A DNA stretch of 64,000 nt from Daphnia pulex (taxonomy: Eukaryota; Arthropoda; Branchiopoda; Diplostraca; Daphniidae), in assembly GCF_021134715.1 (NCBI RefSeq), contig NC_060026.1, positions 16,049,001-16,113,000 on the forward strand, written 5' to 3'. Each line of letters opens with the position of its first letter. The first letter of the stretch is position 1. The notes beneath the pieces are model-generated. The model was not told where the DNA came from. It was given only the letters and a program-made list of their open reading frames with translations, and ran no database searches. Made by a program: the position numbers and the translations under genes. Below, piece after piece: positions 35,699-48,270 of this stretch.

Positions 35699-38288
35699 TT
35701 AGGTTGATGACTGATCTTCATCATCCAGAACGTAATTTTCCCTGAGGAATTCGTCTCGTTCGATCTTGATGGCCAGAACTTTTTCCACTTGGATCTTCTT
35801 CTGTTCTTTGCTCAACTTCCGTCGACCGCGTTGTTGTTTCTCAATTTCCAGTTCGGTTTTCCTGCGCAGTAACTCGATCTGTCTCCGTTTCACTGGATCC
35901 AAGAAGGCGAACTCTTTCTTGATCTGGGCTGTACGCTGTTCGATTCTGTGGAGGATTTTCTTCTTATCAGCAACAATGAGATCGACGATGGATTTCGAGT
36001 CCCTTTTGCACTGATCCAGCAGTTTTTCACGCTCCATAGTCGCTTTCCGGGGATCCGTTATGATCTTCTTGCTCAGACTGGACACGACCGGGATGATGTA
36101 TTTTTCAGAGACGCTGACGTAAGTTTCAGCCATGTCGTTGACGAGCGATGTGGCCTGTGTGGCTTTCAAGGCCTTGGCGTACAGCTTATCGATGACTAAT
36201 TTCTTGTAAATGTTTTTCAATTGCAAACTGGTCGTCTCGATGTGGTTGGCGAAATCATCAATGCTCTGAGCAGCCACTAATTGCACGGTATCCGCAATTT
36301 TCTGGAAGAACCGAACCAGTTTGGTCCACTGCTCCTTGAAGATGGTCAGCTTTTCCAGGCCTTCTTTGAGCACCTGGATGAATTCATCGTAGCGAATCTC
36401 TTCCAACTTGAGGTTCTGCTGTTCAGTCAACAGTTTGATGGCTTCTTCATTGTGTTGAATCATCTTCGCTATGGTTCTCTCCATCGCCTGGCGAGTGTTC
36501 ACCAATGTAGCCTGCGCCAAATAGGCACGATTTCTACTAGAGGCAAGGGCCTGTTGACTGGCCCAACCTTTAGAATTGCTTTTCTTCCGGGCCTGCGACA
36601 ATAGTGGCGTGTTAATGGGGACAGCTTGCTGATTGGCCATCATCATGTTTTTCAGATTAGTGGTCGAGAAACGAAATTTAACTCCAGTCAACTCTAAAAC
36701 ATTTTCCAGGTCAGACTGGCGATCCTTTTTGAAATGTTCTTCGGTGACGTTCTTCGGTTTCTGGCGACGAGCCACTCGTGAAAGTTCGTCGACGAACTCC
36801 AGACCTTGTCTGACGATTTCTGCCACGGGAGAACACATTTCCACTTGGGAGGCGATTGCGTTCAATTTGGACCTGTCGCCATCAGGATTGTATAGTCCTC
36901 TGGCTGAGTCAATCGACCCTAATTCCTTGTAGGATTCCCGCAACTATTTCAAGAGAACATCACATTAATTCAAACCTATCTGTTGTTTAATCAAATAATA
37001 GTTTCGATTGACTTACGTGTCTGGATATCCCATCCATTTCCAAAATGTTTTTCCACTGCTGGATGATGCACGGGTCCCATTCAATGTCAGCTGGCGGATC
37101 GGTTAACTGCGGCTGCTGTTCGCCGGAATCATGGGATTCTGTGAACGTGTCTTCCTCGAGGGTAACGAGTGTACCTGCCATTAATCCTTCGACCCTATTG
37201 TACGCCAAGGAGGTAATGGTTTGGAAACCGGCCGTCAACAAATTGCCAAGGGTTTGCACAAAATCCATGGCAATCATTTCCCATCCACTGGGCATTTTCT
37301 GCAAGGCTTTTCTCATGTCTTCTTCGGCTCGTTCGATAACAGCCTGATCTTTGGCGATGGACGAATTCAGCTGCTCAACCATCTGCTGGAATAACGGCAG
37401 AGTCAAATTGACTCTTTTCTGTTCCCGGGTGGTTTTCTCCAGTTTGGCTTCCTGCAGGCCTTTCTCGCTGGTGCACATTTCCAACACCTCGGCCGTCAAA
37501 TTGATGACGCGTTCAAACTGCCAGACGACGGCCATGGACAGAGAGACGCTGAAGTTTGCCGCTTCCCGGATGCGGATCATTGGCGCTGGCAAGTACCGAG
37601 ACACCAGCTCCTCGTCGCCCGTCACCAGGATCTCCGTAGCCTCTTTCATGTAGTCTGGAACGCCTGCAGTCAATAGCCGGATCTTGTCCATGTGATTGTG
37701 GGCTACCATGAAGGCCGTTTGGGCTTCGTTGCCGATTTGGACCAGCGTTGCCCGGAAGCTTTTTGGATACTTGACGTAGAGGATGCCACGAAGAGGAACG
37801 TTCCCATCGATTGGAAAATCCTTCGTCTGCGATGACAAGATCATCAAGTCGCCCAGCAATCCGATGCTGATGGGCGCAAGAGATAGGGAATCCTCCCAGC
37901 TGGAATAGGCGCTCAACTGGTTCTTGAAATCTTCTTCAACATCTTCTTTACTGGACACGGCGTTGCTGGCGGCCAGTAATTTGGATTTGGGAACATTCAC
38001 ACTGTACTGGGTCGCATTGGTTGCTTTCTGCACTTTTTTCACTAAAAATAAAAACAAAATCAAAAAGGTTTTATAATCGTGAAATATAAATTACTTGTAC
38101 CTGGTGCAGTCAGCGACTTTGAACTGGAAACGGACACCTTGGCATTCGTTGGTTTCTGCACTATTTTCACTGAAAATAAAAACAAACAAAATTAAATTGA
38201 TGCTATTAGAAGCGCGAAATATGAATGACTTACCTTGCGACGAAACGAACCCAACGGCCAAAATTATCAACAATATCAGAATTTTCAT
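35699..38288 (-). CDS. Large secreted helical protein, copy A (function unknown)
   Basis: Four exons (38288-38234, 38169-38101, 38041-37017, 36943-35699) give 797 residues. The signal peptide is MKILILLIILAVGFVSSQ. Exons 2 and 3 begin with near-identical stretches (VKIVQKPTNA and VKKVQKATNA), a small internal duplication. The mature chain is almost wholly predicted helix, with several heptad-rich segments (about 220-290 and 480-760) and moderately hydrophobic parts near 90-110 and 310-340 (MIAMDFVQTLGNLLTAG). Paired landmarks with the neighbour at 38858 are YMKEATEILVTGDEEL against YMKAALDILDTGDMEL, and LLDQCKRD against LLDACEKD. The C-terminus is very basic and then acidic. No known domain is recognised. 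Long helical secreted proteins with a hydrophobic segment include membrane-acting families, but nothing here proves that. Confidence 0.85.
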
Positions 38289-38857
38289 TGTTAACTACCA
38301 AACTGAGCATCGTACTGCTACTCTGCATCTGCGAACGCCAGTGGCATGGCAACCAGACTTATTAGTGGGGCTTGCTGCTATAGCTGAATAGTTTTATTGG
38401 CAAGCCACCAGAATTATGAACTCAATCTGGCTCACTTCCCTTCCCCTCCATTCCTCGCGTGTGGAATGAAAGACGCAGTTGTAAAAATTGATTTCAAAAT
38501 AAAATAAATTCATCTGGCGCCACGAATCTTGCTTGCTAATTTCTTCGCTGCTCGTGACCCTCCAATCTCAAAGAGTCAAGGGGTTTGTTCCACAGCGCAA
38601 TTTTTGTTTACAGTGGCACGATTGGATTTCGGTACGAGTGATGGGCCAGCATGACTCTACGTACAATATGTAAATAACTACCCAAAAAATGTCAACTTTC
38701 CCTTGAACTCTTGTGGCGATATGCGCAGTCCGATAACAAAAACTACTATGTACACTACACATTGAGATTTTTAAACACTCGACGCTTTCTCGAGTTCCAA
38801 GTCCACTTTATCCTCGCATTTTTAAAAGTCGGCCAGTTTCTTGAACTTCTAGACACC
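38289..38857. promoter_or_regulatory. Shared divergent promoter of the helical pair
   Basis: 569 bp separate the two start codons of the head-to-head paralogues, with no ORF of note. Both promoters must lie here, so joint regulation is likely. No clear TATA box was found on either strand. Confidence 0.5.
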
Positions 38858-41392
38858 ATGAAGACCGAGTCTTATTTGTTGGCACTGGTGATTTTCACGT
38901 TGCTTGTTCTGATCTCACCAGGGCATGCAGAAATTAAAGAAAAATCACGTAAGTTCTTTCTCGTTGCTCTAAATTTTATAGCAAAGCTAAAATTTTTCTG
39001 ATTGTCACGAAATAGCTCGGCCGAAGCAGCCAACAAAATTTAGCAACGCCAGCAATAATGTAATTAGCAATCCGCGAAAAGGAAAACCTATTAAAACTAA
39101 AACGACACCTGTTCCGAAACAAGGTAAGTGTTCCTTATTCAGAAGAGATTGTCCGTATTTTTACCTTCATAACGACTAGCTATGACGCATACAGGACGTA
39201 ACGGGAACGCGGAACGTCTGATTGCAAATTACGGTGAATATGCCAAGATCTTGGTTGAAACGAAAATGAAAATGGAATGGGACAAATTCCTCACCTCCGT
39301 GCTTACCATTTTGGGATTCCTGTCTACTTTAATGATGATGACAGTTGATCCGGCCAAAGATTTCCCTCTGCTGAACGCTCCATCCACAGGTGGAATCATG
39401 AACCATCCAGATAGTTTCCTCCTGTCTTTGTTTCAAATCAATCAGGAGAGTTACCGGGCCTTCCTGTGCGCCCACAACAACATCAACCGAATCCGACTGT
39501 CGACCCTAACGATTCCAGGTAAAAAGAGAAATGATGAAATTTTGAATTGACAAAGTTTTTTTAAATATTTAACATATACCTGCGATAGCCTACATGAAAG
39601 CGGCCCTTGATATTCTGGACACTGGCGACATGGAATTGATTGAGAGTCGCCTTCACTTGCCGTTAAAAGTCGTTCAGAAATCCATCGACAATAACATGAA
39701 ATGGTCCTCGGAGGTGGTTGCGGCTTTCGAGCGATTGAACCAATTGATCCAAGAAGTTCATTTGGCGGCCGTTGACCTCCAACGTGTCAAAACGGCTCAA
39801 AAGGAGCAAGTGGCGGCCAATAAAACAATCGAAGAATTGAAAAACCAAGACCTAGAAGAATACCTGAGCAACCGGAAGAAACAAGTGAAAGAAGACTTGG
39901 ATAAACAAAGCCAAACGGAACAAGATCTACTTGAGGCGTATCTTTCCATTCCGACAGACATGGATAGAATTTCATTGGACTTGGCTCAATTCCTCACAGG
40001 TAACTTTCTTTCTCTAATTCTTCTACTCGTTGACCTATGAAAACATGCTCTTTGTAATCAGGACTGTTGGCAAAGATGTTGGGAATCTTTTCGAATCAAG
40101 AAGCGAGTCAAGGATTGGACAATCTAATTGAGCCTGGCAATGGCACTCGGCCGACAATGGAACTAGACGATCCGTGCATTTACAACTACACTGACCAAAT
40201 ATTCGACATCTCGGCTAGAAGTCAGCAGTTGTTCGAGAGTTACACAACACTCGCTTCCCTCGATTCGACAATGGGAAAGTACGACGCTAACGATGACATG
40301 AGTCATTACCAGAAACTCCTGACGACTAACAACGCATCGATCGAATGTCCACCACTCCAACGAATCGTTGAAATGGGATTTGAAACTATCCAACAAATGC
40401 ATCAACTAGCCAATGTCACCAAGAAATCCATGCCTATTTTAAATTATCAACAGAATATGACGGAAAAAATGGATGAAAAGGCCATTTTTAACGAATGGAG
40501 AAACGCCCAGTTCGTCCAGAAGGTTCGCAAGGCCATCGAACGGTTCAATGAAAATGCGACACGTTTAGCCGCTATCACTAGCGGTCCACAGGCGCGGGAA
40601 GTGATGGGAAATTTAACTCGGCGCAACCTCAGCGAAAGTGAACGATTGACAGCCTTCGCTCATGAAAAAATCGCCATGTACACGGAATATGCCGAGGTTT
40701 TGAAAGCGAGACTGGACAATAACACAAGAGAAATCACGGAGAAGACGAGCCAATTCATGAGCAACTTGAACCAGATTCGCAACTGGAAGACGGAAGAAAT
40801 GGACCTGAAAAGGGCCATAGTGATGCTTGAAGTGGGACTGGCCGACATGAATGAAGTCAAAGGCAATTGGGCTCATTTGGGTAATTTCTTCGCGAGATTC
40901 TCGCAAATAATAATCGAAACAATCACCAGCAACAGTGTGGGCGATTTCATCCAGCAACTGAACACGACGATTGGCACTCCGTCGTACAAGAGAAACGAAG
41001 GCATCAAAGGTATCGAAATGAAGAAAATACGAGACAAAACGGTCAGAGTCAATAAAGTGTTGACCGTGGCTAATGAACTGGCGACGACGTACTATAACAT
41101 TTCGAGGGATTACCTGATGCCCAGAGTTCACCGACTGCAGTTTCTAATGGACGTCAGTACGGAGAATTCAAGTCACCTGGACAGTGAGAGGGGCAAATTA
41201 CTGGACGCGTGCGAAAAAGACGTCATCGCTATTCAACAATTGATTTCTGACGAGAAACGGAGGCTTTTGGAGAAGGTCAACGCTACTGTCCGCCAGATCG
41301 TCGAGTCGAATTACCGTTTCCTGCAGACCAACCGAACCGATACGAATCCAACAACGGTAGTGCCTAACCCCACCGAACAGTCGAGCGGTTGA
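38858..41392 (+). CDS. Large secreted helical protein, copy B (function unknown)
   Basis: Five exons (38858-38948, 39016-39123, 39195-39518, 39589-39999, 40062-41392) give 754 residues. The signal peptide is LLALVIFTLLVLISPGHA. A short Lys/Pro-rich stretch follows, then a strongly hydrophobic segment (FLTSVLTILGFLSTLMMM) near 105-125. Helical regions follow with the same landmarks as copy A, including DDPCIYNY against WDPCIIQQW and CPPLQRIVEMGFETI against CSPVAEIVRQGLEFV. Many N-glycosylation sites (NNAS, NVT, NMT, NLT, NNT, NRT) fit secretion. Identity to copy A is low, so the duplication is old. No known domain is recognised. Confidence 0.88.
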
Positions 41393-41583
41393 CGCATAAT
41401 GAATTGAAACATCTACACAGCTATTATTAATTTTACATCTCCTATCATACGCGGAATTAAATCGGATACCTTTCCAGGTCTGAAAAAATAAAAATGTCGA
41501 AAAAGAATCTATCGCTTGTTTGTTAGTCTGATTAAAATATGCTTCGTTCTTTAGTTCTTTCTTAGTTTAAGTTGTGTATAAAC

Positions 41584-42287
41584 CTGATTGTGTTGCCCCC
41601 CATCCAGTAGCGACGGCTGTCTTGTTCTGGTAAGTGCTAAAAGTTGATGAATTGGCTGGTTTCGTAGGAAGTGAGCTGACCGGATGTTTTTCACTGGCGA
41701 ACTCAAAACCACAATGGCGATGTCGTGATCCTAGGAAGATAATTAATTTTGTTGAAAAGATTTAACTTAAATGTGTCTACAGTATTAAGTCTAAAAACAT
41801 TTGGAGAACAGAAATAAAGAAAGAGCTTACAACGAGAAGGTTTGTGTGGACGTAACTTTCGTGCCTGATGAATTTGCTGGCATTTCTTTTGATTGTCGTC
41901 GTATCATTGCCAGGAATATTTAACCCGTTAATGCTTATTTTGAAATGTTTCAAATCTGCGGCAGTTGCACTGATTAACAAAATACATTAACAAAATGTCA
42001 GTTAATAAAATGAAAATGCACGAAAAAAGCGTTTTTCTTAAATATTTTTCTTTCCAAACTTACTTCTCTATGCAATGAGCTGCTGTTAATAGATGGGATG
42101 GCCCAATCAGAGTTGCACCACATAATGAGCTGCTTCCTACCAGTAAAGAAGCCTGAAAAACGTCGACATTCAAAAGAGGCTAATCAAATTTGAAAAACAG
42201 GTTTAGTTGTTGTGTTTACCATAAAAGGAAATTCCCCGGCGACAGCTGGAGTTCCTCCGTAAATCGAAATACTTGGCACATTACTTC
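41584..42287 (-). pseudogene. Trypsin-like (S1) serine protease remnant
   Basis: Exons 42287-42220, 42152-42064, 41969-41831 and 41730-41584 can be joined. They show the activation-type start (SIYGGTPAVAGEFPF), the histidine motif LTAAHC, the aspartate motif HDIAIVVL, and TAVATGWGATQ. Between HDIAIVVLSSP and the following SLPTKPANSSTF the frame shifts, near 41685. The exon with the catalytic serine (GDSGGP) is absent; copy B of the helical pair ends 190 bp away. It is therefore a truncated and frameshifted relic. Active relatives are digestive or immune proteases. Confidence 0.75.
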
Positions 42288-43015
42288 CTTTAATCGGATT
42301 TAAAAAAATTACAATTCGTCAGCGGTAGGACTTTGTAACAAGACCATCGTTAGTTATTAATTGAACACTAGATTCATTCTACGACGAACTTATTGATTCC
42401 CCACATCATGCCACCTTCGATTGCAACAGTTTGTCTTGCTTTGTTTTTTTCTTTTTCGTCACATTTGGTTATCAATTAGTCAAGTTCATCTGCAGCTTCG
42501 TAACTTTTAGGTCTTTTACACATGTATGATAAACTTGATTACTGATTATGAACAATGTGATTAACACAGGACACTAAGCTTAGACAATTATCAACTTCCC
42601 CATGATTTTCTTTTTTGTTAAATTAAAAGAATCCATGTCAATATTTACCTTAAATAAACATTCAAAATGTGCTGAATGTTATTGGATGTTTGGGGCTTAT
42701 GTATCTTCGATTCTATGGGAGAAAAATAAATTGTGTTTAGTTTAGACATCAGTCGGCTGTTGAATTATTATGAAAATGAACTGTGTTTGAATACTTCATG
42801 TGAGACACAAGATTAAAAAAAGAAATAGTTAATAGTATCACAAAGTACGTATGATAATCAAACCATTTTAACATCTACATGTTGTAGATGTCATGGGAAA
42901 AGGTATTCACAAGAAAACAAAATGTTGACCAGAGCTAGTATAGTAAGCAATATTTCCAGGATTTCATACCCTAAACACATATAAAATTCACTTACATGGA
43001 GAAGCAAATGGTAGC
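42288..43015. other. Intergenic, no feature seen
   Basis: AT-rich sequence without ORFs. A short palindrome acatctacatgttgtagatgt lies near 42872-42892. Confidence 0.5.
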
Positions 43016-43885
43016 AGCCAACGGGTTAACTAATAAAAATGAACAATACCAAAAATGAAGATCCACGATGGGGATCTTGCATGCTCTGTAAAAAATATAT
43101 TACAATTTACATGTAAAATTAATAAAGCATGTAAATCTTTACCTTCTCTGAGAAGCACACTGAAATGTCCATGATGAAAATACCATAAAAACAGAATTCA
43201 CAGCAACCAACAGCATTACTCCACCTTTTGAGATAAATTTCCTGATGCTAAAGTAAGTGTCATGAAGTATTGCAGTAGCTCGGTGATAGGTGATATTGAT
43301 GCTTATTACCTTTATCATATGGGTGATGAATTTAGAAAGGCATTTGACGTGGTGTGGTTGTTGTGGTAGCAGTAATGGGAAAATATCTTATCTCCACACA
43401 TTTGTATTCCACTGTATGTGGGCTTCAAACTTTTTAGGCTTTTGACAGCATGAGGATCTAATGGATGGAAAGTTTCTTGGCGCTCATCAGTAAAAACTTG
43501 TTGGAATGACTGACAGTAGCCTATGCATCTAGAATTTGAAGAAATAAGTTACTATGCTATAATATAATAATATGGAAACTAGGTCAAGATAAACCTGAAA
43601 AAGATACGAAGTTCAACTCGGTATTTGAAAACACAGGAATTTAAGTATAAATTAGAAACAATTTGTTTCGCCCATTCCGCCCAAACTTTGCCTCGTTTCA
43701 CGATGTAGGAACAACATGGCCGACACTGCCGACATCTAGTAGTCAAGTTTTGAATCTTAAGTTAGTTGCACTTGCACAGTCACAGACTCAGCAGTCAGCA
43801 TGCGCTCACAGTCACAGACTGACAGACAATATGACATTACAGATTACACGTCGTAACTTTCATAAGTTATAACTGATAACTTCAA
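43016..43885. repeat. Diverged copy of 30.93-31.68 kb
   Basis: The segment starts with one end of the piggyBac-like MITE (gcagccaacgggttaac). It then follows the 30.9-31.7 kb region in the same orientation, including the exon-like blocks (cctgatgctaaag, gaagcacactgaaatg) and the flanking gacatctagtag...gttttgaatctt block. The second exon here contains a stop after SGNLSQKVE. It is a decayed duplicate. Confidence 0.8.
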
Positions 43886-44519
43886 AACAAATTCTAAAAA
43901 GGGAAAAAAAAACTATTGGCCTCCGGATCCCGGGGGCCAATAACCATTTTAGCTGTTATGCTTTTAGCTGTATAGCTTGTAGCAAATTATGCATGAGTAT
44001 GAGTTGGCCTCCTATATTATGTTGTGTAACTGTTAAATAGTCCTAGTATGTGTAATTTTCTACTAAATACGGGAAAATAAACTAATTCAATCTGAAATTG
44101 TGCTTTCCTAAATTTCACTTTTGTATCTTACGGCTTTGCTGGAGCAAATCAAACCGCTAGGTGCTCTGCCTGCAGTCTGACGTTGCGCTATTCTTTTGCC
44201 TCTTGGTGTAGTATTGAATCTCCCGGAGCAACGTCAGCGGTCAGCCCCTTTCTACCCCATTTAATCATTTAATCATTTATGACTGCTGGGCTACTACCCC
44301 CGTCAGAGGCGCTGCGGCCAGATTGTTTTGGATATTCTTTTCTTTGACATTTGTGTCATTCGATTTTTTTCGTGCAGCGTGTGAATATGTTTGTGAGTGA
44401 TTCAGTGTGTGAATTTGTGACAACACATATTCGGATTTATTTATTGGATTCCTGTTTTACAGACACGTTAAACGGTGAGTTCCCTTCTTATTTTCTTATT
44501 CTTTTCTTCTTATAAAATA

Positions 44520-45660
44520 GATATTTGGGCATGTGTAGCTAATTTGCTTTAGATTTTTGATAGATGTGGCCGTTATATTAAAACATTTTTGGAACGACTT
44601 CATTGTAAACATGAAATGTGTGCAGACTTCAGAGGTAGGCCTAAATAAATTTATAAGTTCAACTTGATTTTCAAATCACTCATTTTTTTTATAGGCCTAC
44701 TGTTTATTTTCAGGCGGTGCAAATTTTTAGCAAACTTCTGATGTGGAGAAATGGTCGGTTAAAAAAGGAAATGCTTTCGGGTACTCAGGACGCGGATATA
44801 AAACGAGAAGGAGAAACTATTAAACAATCAAATCAAACGAAAGATGCGAATAAAAAACAAAATAAAAGATGACAAACGAGAAAACTGACAAGTCAAGAAA
44901 TAATTCAGAAGAACATGACAGAAAATCAGAGAATATAGAAAACATCCAACAACAATTACGACTCAAACAGTTGGGATGACGTGGATAGAATCAGTTCAAT
45001 CATTTCAGAGAAAATGGCAAACGATCCCGATGGTTCCAACAAGGTCAACATTTCTAAGGAAGACGCGGAGAAAATATTACAAGAAAGTAGAGACCACGTC
45101 CAATGGGACGGAGAGAAATTCGTGCCCAAACCGATGCAACTCAGCCCAATCAATTTGGCCAAATTTCGTGATTCCCCAATCGTTTCAGGATCGCAACGTT
45201 CGTGTCCGTTACACGACCGCTGAACTGTCGGCGCCAATCAAAATGATGGAACACACAGAATTGACTGTCACTCGAACCTCGTGTGAAGATCTGCAGAGAA
45301 TCGGACACAAACTGAGCGGATTCTATTCCGTCAAGGGATCGAAGAAGATGGAAACCGTTTACTGTGAATTCTATCCCAATCAAAATGGTACGGTGACGTG
45401 TTTTTCTTTCAATTGTCATTGTTTCATCTAAATCACGTTTGGTTACAGAGTAAACAGAAATGGATCGGATACACTGACGTCGATTCGGCACCCGTCCATT
45501 TCTACGTAAAAAGAAATTCTTCTTTTCAAACACGATGAACTCCGATTCCGGTCGATTTGGCGGTGGTGAACGAAGGTAATGCCATGAATTAGACATCGAA
45601 CTATTCTCTATTCTTGGCATTTCTTCTCATTTGCAGGAGTGGCGAAACTTTTACCTTCAT
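44520..45660 (+). pseudogene. Fragment 1 of a modular secreted protein (SCEDL-C1q type)
   Basis: This resembles the gene at 54518 (DVDRISSIISEKMAND, DHVQWDGEKFVPKP, SPINLAKFRDS) and then continues where that gene stops, with TSCEDLQRIGHKLSGFYSV, METVYCEF and a C1q start (KWIGYTDVDSAPVHFYV). It is broken: an extra C in ccccaat at 45173-45176 shifts the frame after FRDS, a stop follows the C1q start, and more stops follow near 45588. No signal peptide exon remains. About 1 kb of it is repeated in inverted orientation at 47.47-48.27 kb. Confidence 0.85.
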
Positions 45661-46729
45661 CTTGGACGATATTTGATTCTTCTCCTATTTTTTGAACAGG
45701 AATCGAATCGGGAGGAGTAATGTTGTCGAGAATAAGAGCCCTGTTGATCAATGGAGTCCGTTTACCCTCCCAGTCGACGCTGAATCCGGCGGAATCGCAA
45801 TCGAATCGAACGCTCAATTCCCGGATGCCGCCACCGGACGTCCTAGCAGAAAAATGGCGTGTCCGCCGAGACGAAAAAGGAAGGCAGCAAATTGATTGTG
45901 GTTGTTGAATCTAGAAAAAGAAAAAACACTTTGTTTACACAAAGTGGAAGTACCATCGGAAAACAAAAGAAACAAAAGGTGAAACAAGAAATAGTAAAAA
46001 CGTGATGTGGATGGCTATGAGGTCGAGAATGGAGAAACACATCGATTCGTGTACACAGAATATGATAATAGATTGTCGGTTGCGGGAGTATTTACGGGTG
46101 GTGGGAAAGGATGCCCTTGTGACCACAAGGGCACGCCCCAAACACAAAAGTTTTCTTGGCTCGAATTTGTATCGTGATCGTGCCGGCGGTTAATGGGACG
46201 TTTTAAGCCGGAATTTGGGCAGATTTTAATTGTTCATCATCCTCCCACTCACGTCAACTGTATTTGTCTGCTGGACCTTTTCCATCATCATTTTCCCGGA
46301 TGGCGGCGGATGGCGGTGGCGATAGGTGACTGAATGTTGCTGAATACAACACGACGACGACGACGACAACTCGTTTGACGTTTCATCAGCCGCACTTGCA
46401 GCTTGATTCTCACATGTATCCGATCCCGTTCAACACGAATGCTGTTGACAACTACCTCCTCCGTTGTAGCTACTCCCCGTACCCCCCAACTTAAATCCCT
46501 TCTAAAAGCAGACATGTCCATTGTGTGGGCATGGATGGATTCCGATAAGCGCATTGACTTTGTTGCGTTATCTCGAGCACATCAACTCATCCAATCATTC
46601 CCGCAAGAGCCAACGACTCCCGAGGTTATTTAATACCGACAATGTTCCCATTCCGCCACCCCAAAAATGAGACAAGGAGAAGAAAGTCGACACTCACCCT
46701 CATCTAAGCTGTCGAGATCGTCGTCACGA
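45661..46729. other. Spacer between the pseudogenes
   Basis: Overlapping ORFs on both strands, none with a domain. Some of it may be decayed C-terminal sequence of fragment 1. Confidence 0.4.
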
Positions 46730-46739
46730 ACTCCTCCCG

Positions 46740-47480
46740 CTGCAAGTCACGGCCGACCCAATATTTGCCTCCGTAGGAAGGTGAAGGGCTGCTGGTGCAA
46801 GAACGGCGACGGTGGTGTTTACAAAATCGGCCCGCATTTGGACCAACAGGACCAGGCGTTCCATCGACCGTCCACTACTTTTTTACAAGGGAGAAAACAA
46901 AAGTTCGTTACATCACCTTTGTGTTGGCGCATGGATAAAGAAACAACAACGAGTCGCTTACAAGAAACTATGACGTCATATGAGGCAGACAATGACGCTG
47001 ACGAGTACTGATTCAACAAGCTATAATGATAACACAAATTAACGACGCATTGGTTTCTAAATTAAACTCGGAAATGGGATCGGATGTGTAAATCTGACCA
47101 AAGACTCTGCGGCTTTTTTCAAGTTCATATTCGGCTCTCTGGCACAAAAAAACTACCAAAGTTAGACCGACAGTTCTATGTAACATTTGAGTGATGGGTT
47201 CGGGTCAGCGACCGAATCTCGGCGTTCGAGACTAACCAACAACTTGGCATACAAATGAGACGGTAAATAAAGTCCTCGAGAAAAGTGGAAAGTGGAAACA
47301 AGGACGAAGTGGATTCGATATGTTTAAGTTTACGGTCAAACTCTTTGTACCTGGACAGATGGAGGTGCAATCGCCTTTCTGGAAGTTGAAACCTGGATAG
47401 GTGCGGCCGGCGTTGAGCGGCGTTGGGTTCGTGCACAATCGAGTCCGTTTCTGAGTCCCGCAACCAGCAAGAGGTTGGTA
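46740..47480 (-). pseudogene. Thrombospondin type 1 repeat remnants
   Basis: Two exon-like pieces are seen on the minus strand. At about 47480-47355 it reads CGTQKRTRLCTNPTPLNAG followed by a Cys-x3-Cys end, and closes at a donor. At about 46862-46750 it reads DGRWNAWSCWSKCGP followed, after a frame change, by CKHHRRRSC. Trp spacing, CG and RxRxC match TSP1 repeats. The second piece is frameshifted. Both lie downstream of the C1q start of fragment 2 on the same strand, so the ancestral protein may have carried TSP1 repeats. Confidence 0.65.
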
Positions 47481-48270
47481 TGGCCGGAAATCGGAGTTCA
47501 TCGTGTTTGAAAAGAAGAATTTCTTTTTACGTAGAAATGGACGGGCGCCGAATCGACGTCGGTGTATCCGATCCATTTCTGTTTAGTCTGTAAACAAACG
47601 TGATTTAGATGAAACAATAACAATTGAAAGAAAAACACGTCACCGTACCATTTTGATTGGGATAGAATTCACAGTAAACGGTTTCCATCTTCTTCGATCC
47701 CTTGACGGAATAAAATCCGCTCAGTTTGTGTCCGATTCTCTGCAGATCTTCACACGAGGTTGGAGTGACAGTCAATACTGTGTGTTCCATCATTTTGATT
47801 GGCGCCGACAGTTCAGCGGTCGTGTAACGGACACGAACGTTGCGATCCTGAAACGATTGGGGAATCACGAAATTTGGCCAAATTGATTGGGCTCAATTGC
47901 ATCGGTTTGGGCACGAATTTCTCTCCGTCCCATTGAACGTGGTCTCTACTTTCTTGTAATATTTTTTCCACCTCTTGCCATTTCTCCAATTTTTTCAAAC
48001 ATGTCCGCCAGTTTTTCCGAGTTTCCCTGTCCGCTGTCCTCATGAGAAGTTTGCTCAAATATGCACCGCCTGAAAATAAACAGGATAAAAAAATGAGTGA
48101 TTTGAAAATCAAGTTGAACTTGTAAATTTATTTAGACCTACCTCTGCACACATTTCATGTACGAAAAGCAGTCGTTCCAAATCATGGCATCAGCTGAAAA
48201 TGTTTTAAAATAACGGCCCCCATCTATAAAAAAATATAAAGCAAATTAGTTTTACATGTCCAAATAATTT
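47470..48270 (-). pseudogene. Fragment 2 of a modular secreted protein (inverted copy)
   Basis: Reverse-complement copy of 44.52-45.55 kb, with the same extra base in the FRDS codons (ttggggaat, 47858-47866). The shared frameshift shows that the copy was made after the gene had broken. On the minus strand it reads an exon with DAMIWNDCFSYMKCVQ (about 48226-48144). Then follow GGAYLSKLLMRTADRET, EKILQESRDHVQWDGE, TSCEDLQRIG and the C1q start. The RISSII segment of fragment 1 is missing here. Confidence 0.85.

Noticed and set aside
40613-41131. 172-codon minus-strand frame
   Set aside because: Antisense of copy B exon 5, which is spliced in frame and has family landmarks.
45150-45620. 156-codon minus-strand frame
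   Set aside because: Antisense of the fragment 1 pseudogene; no domain of its own.
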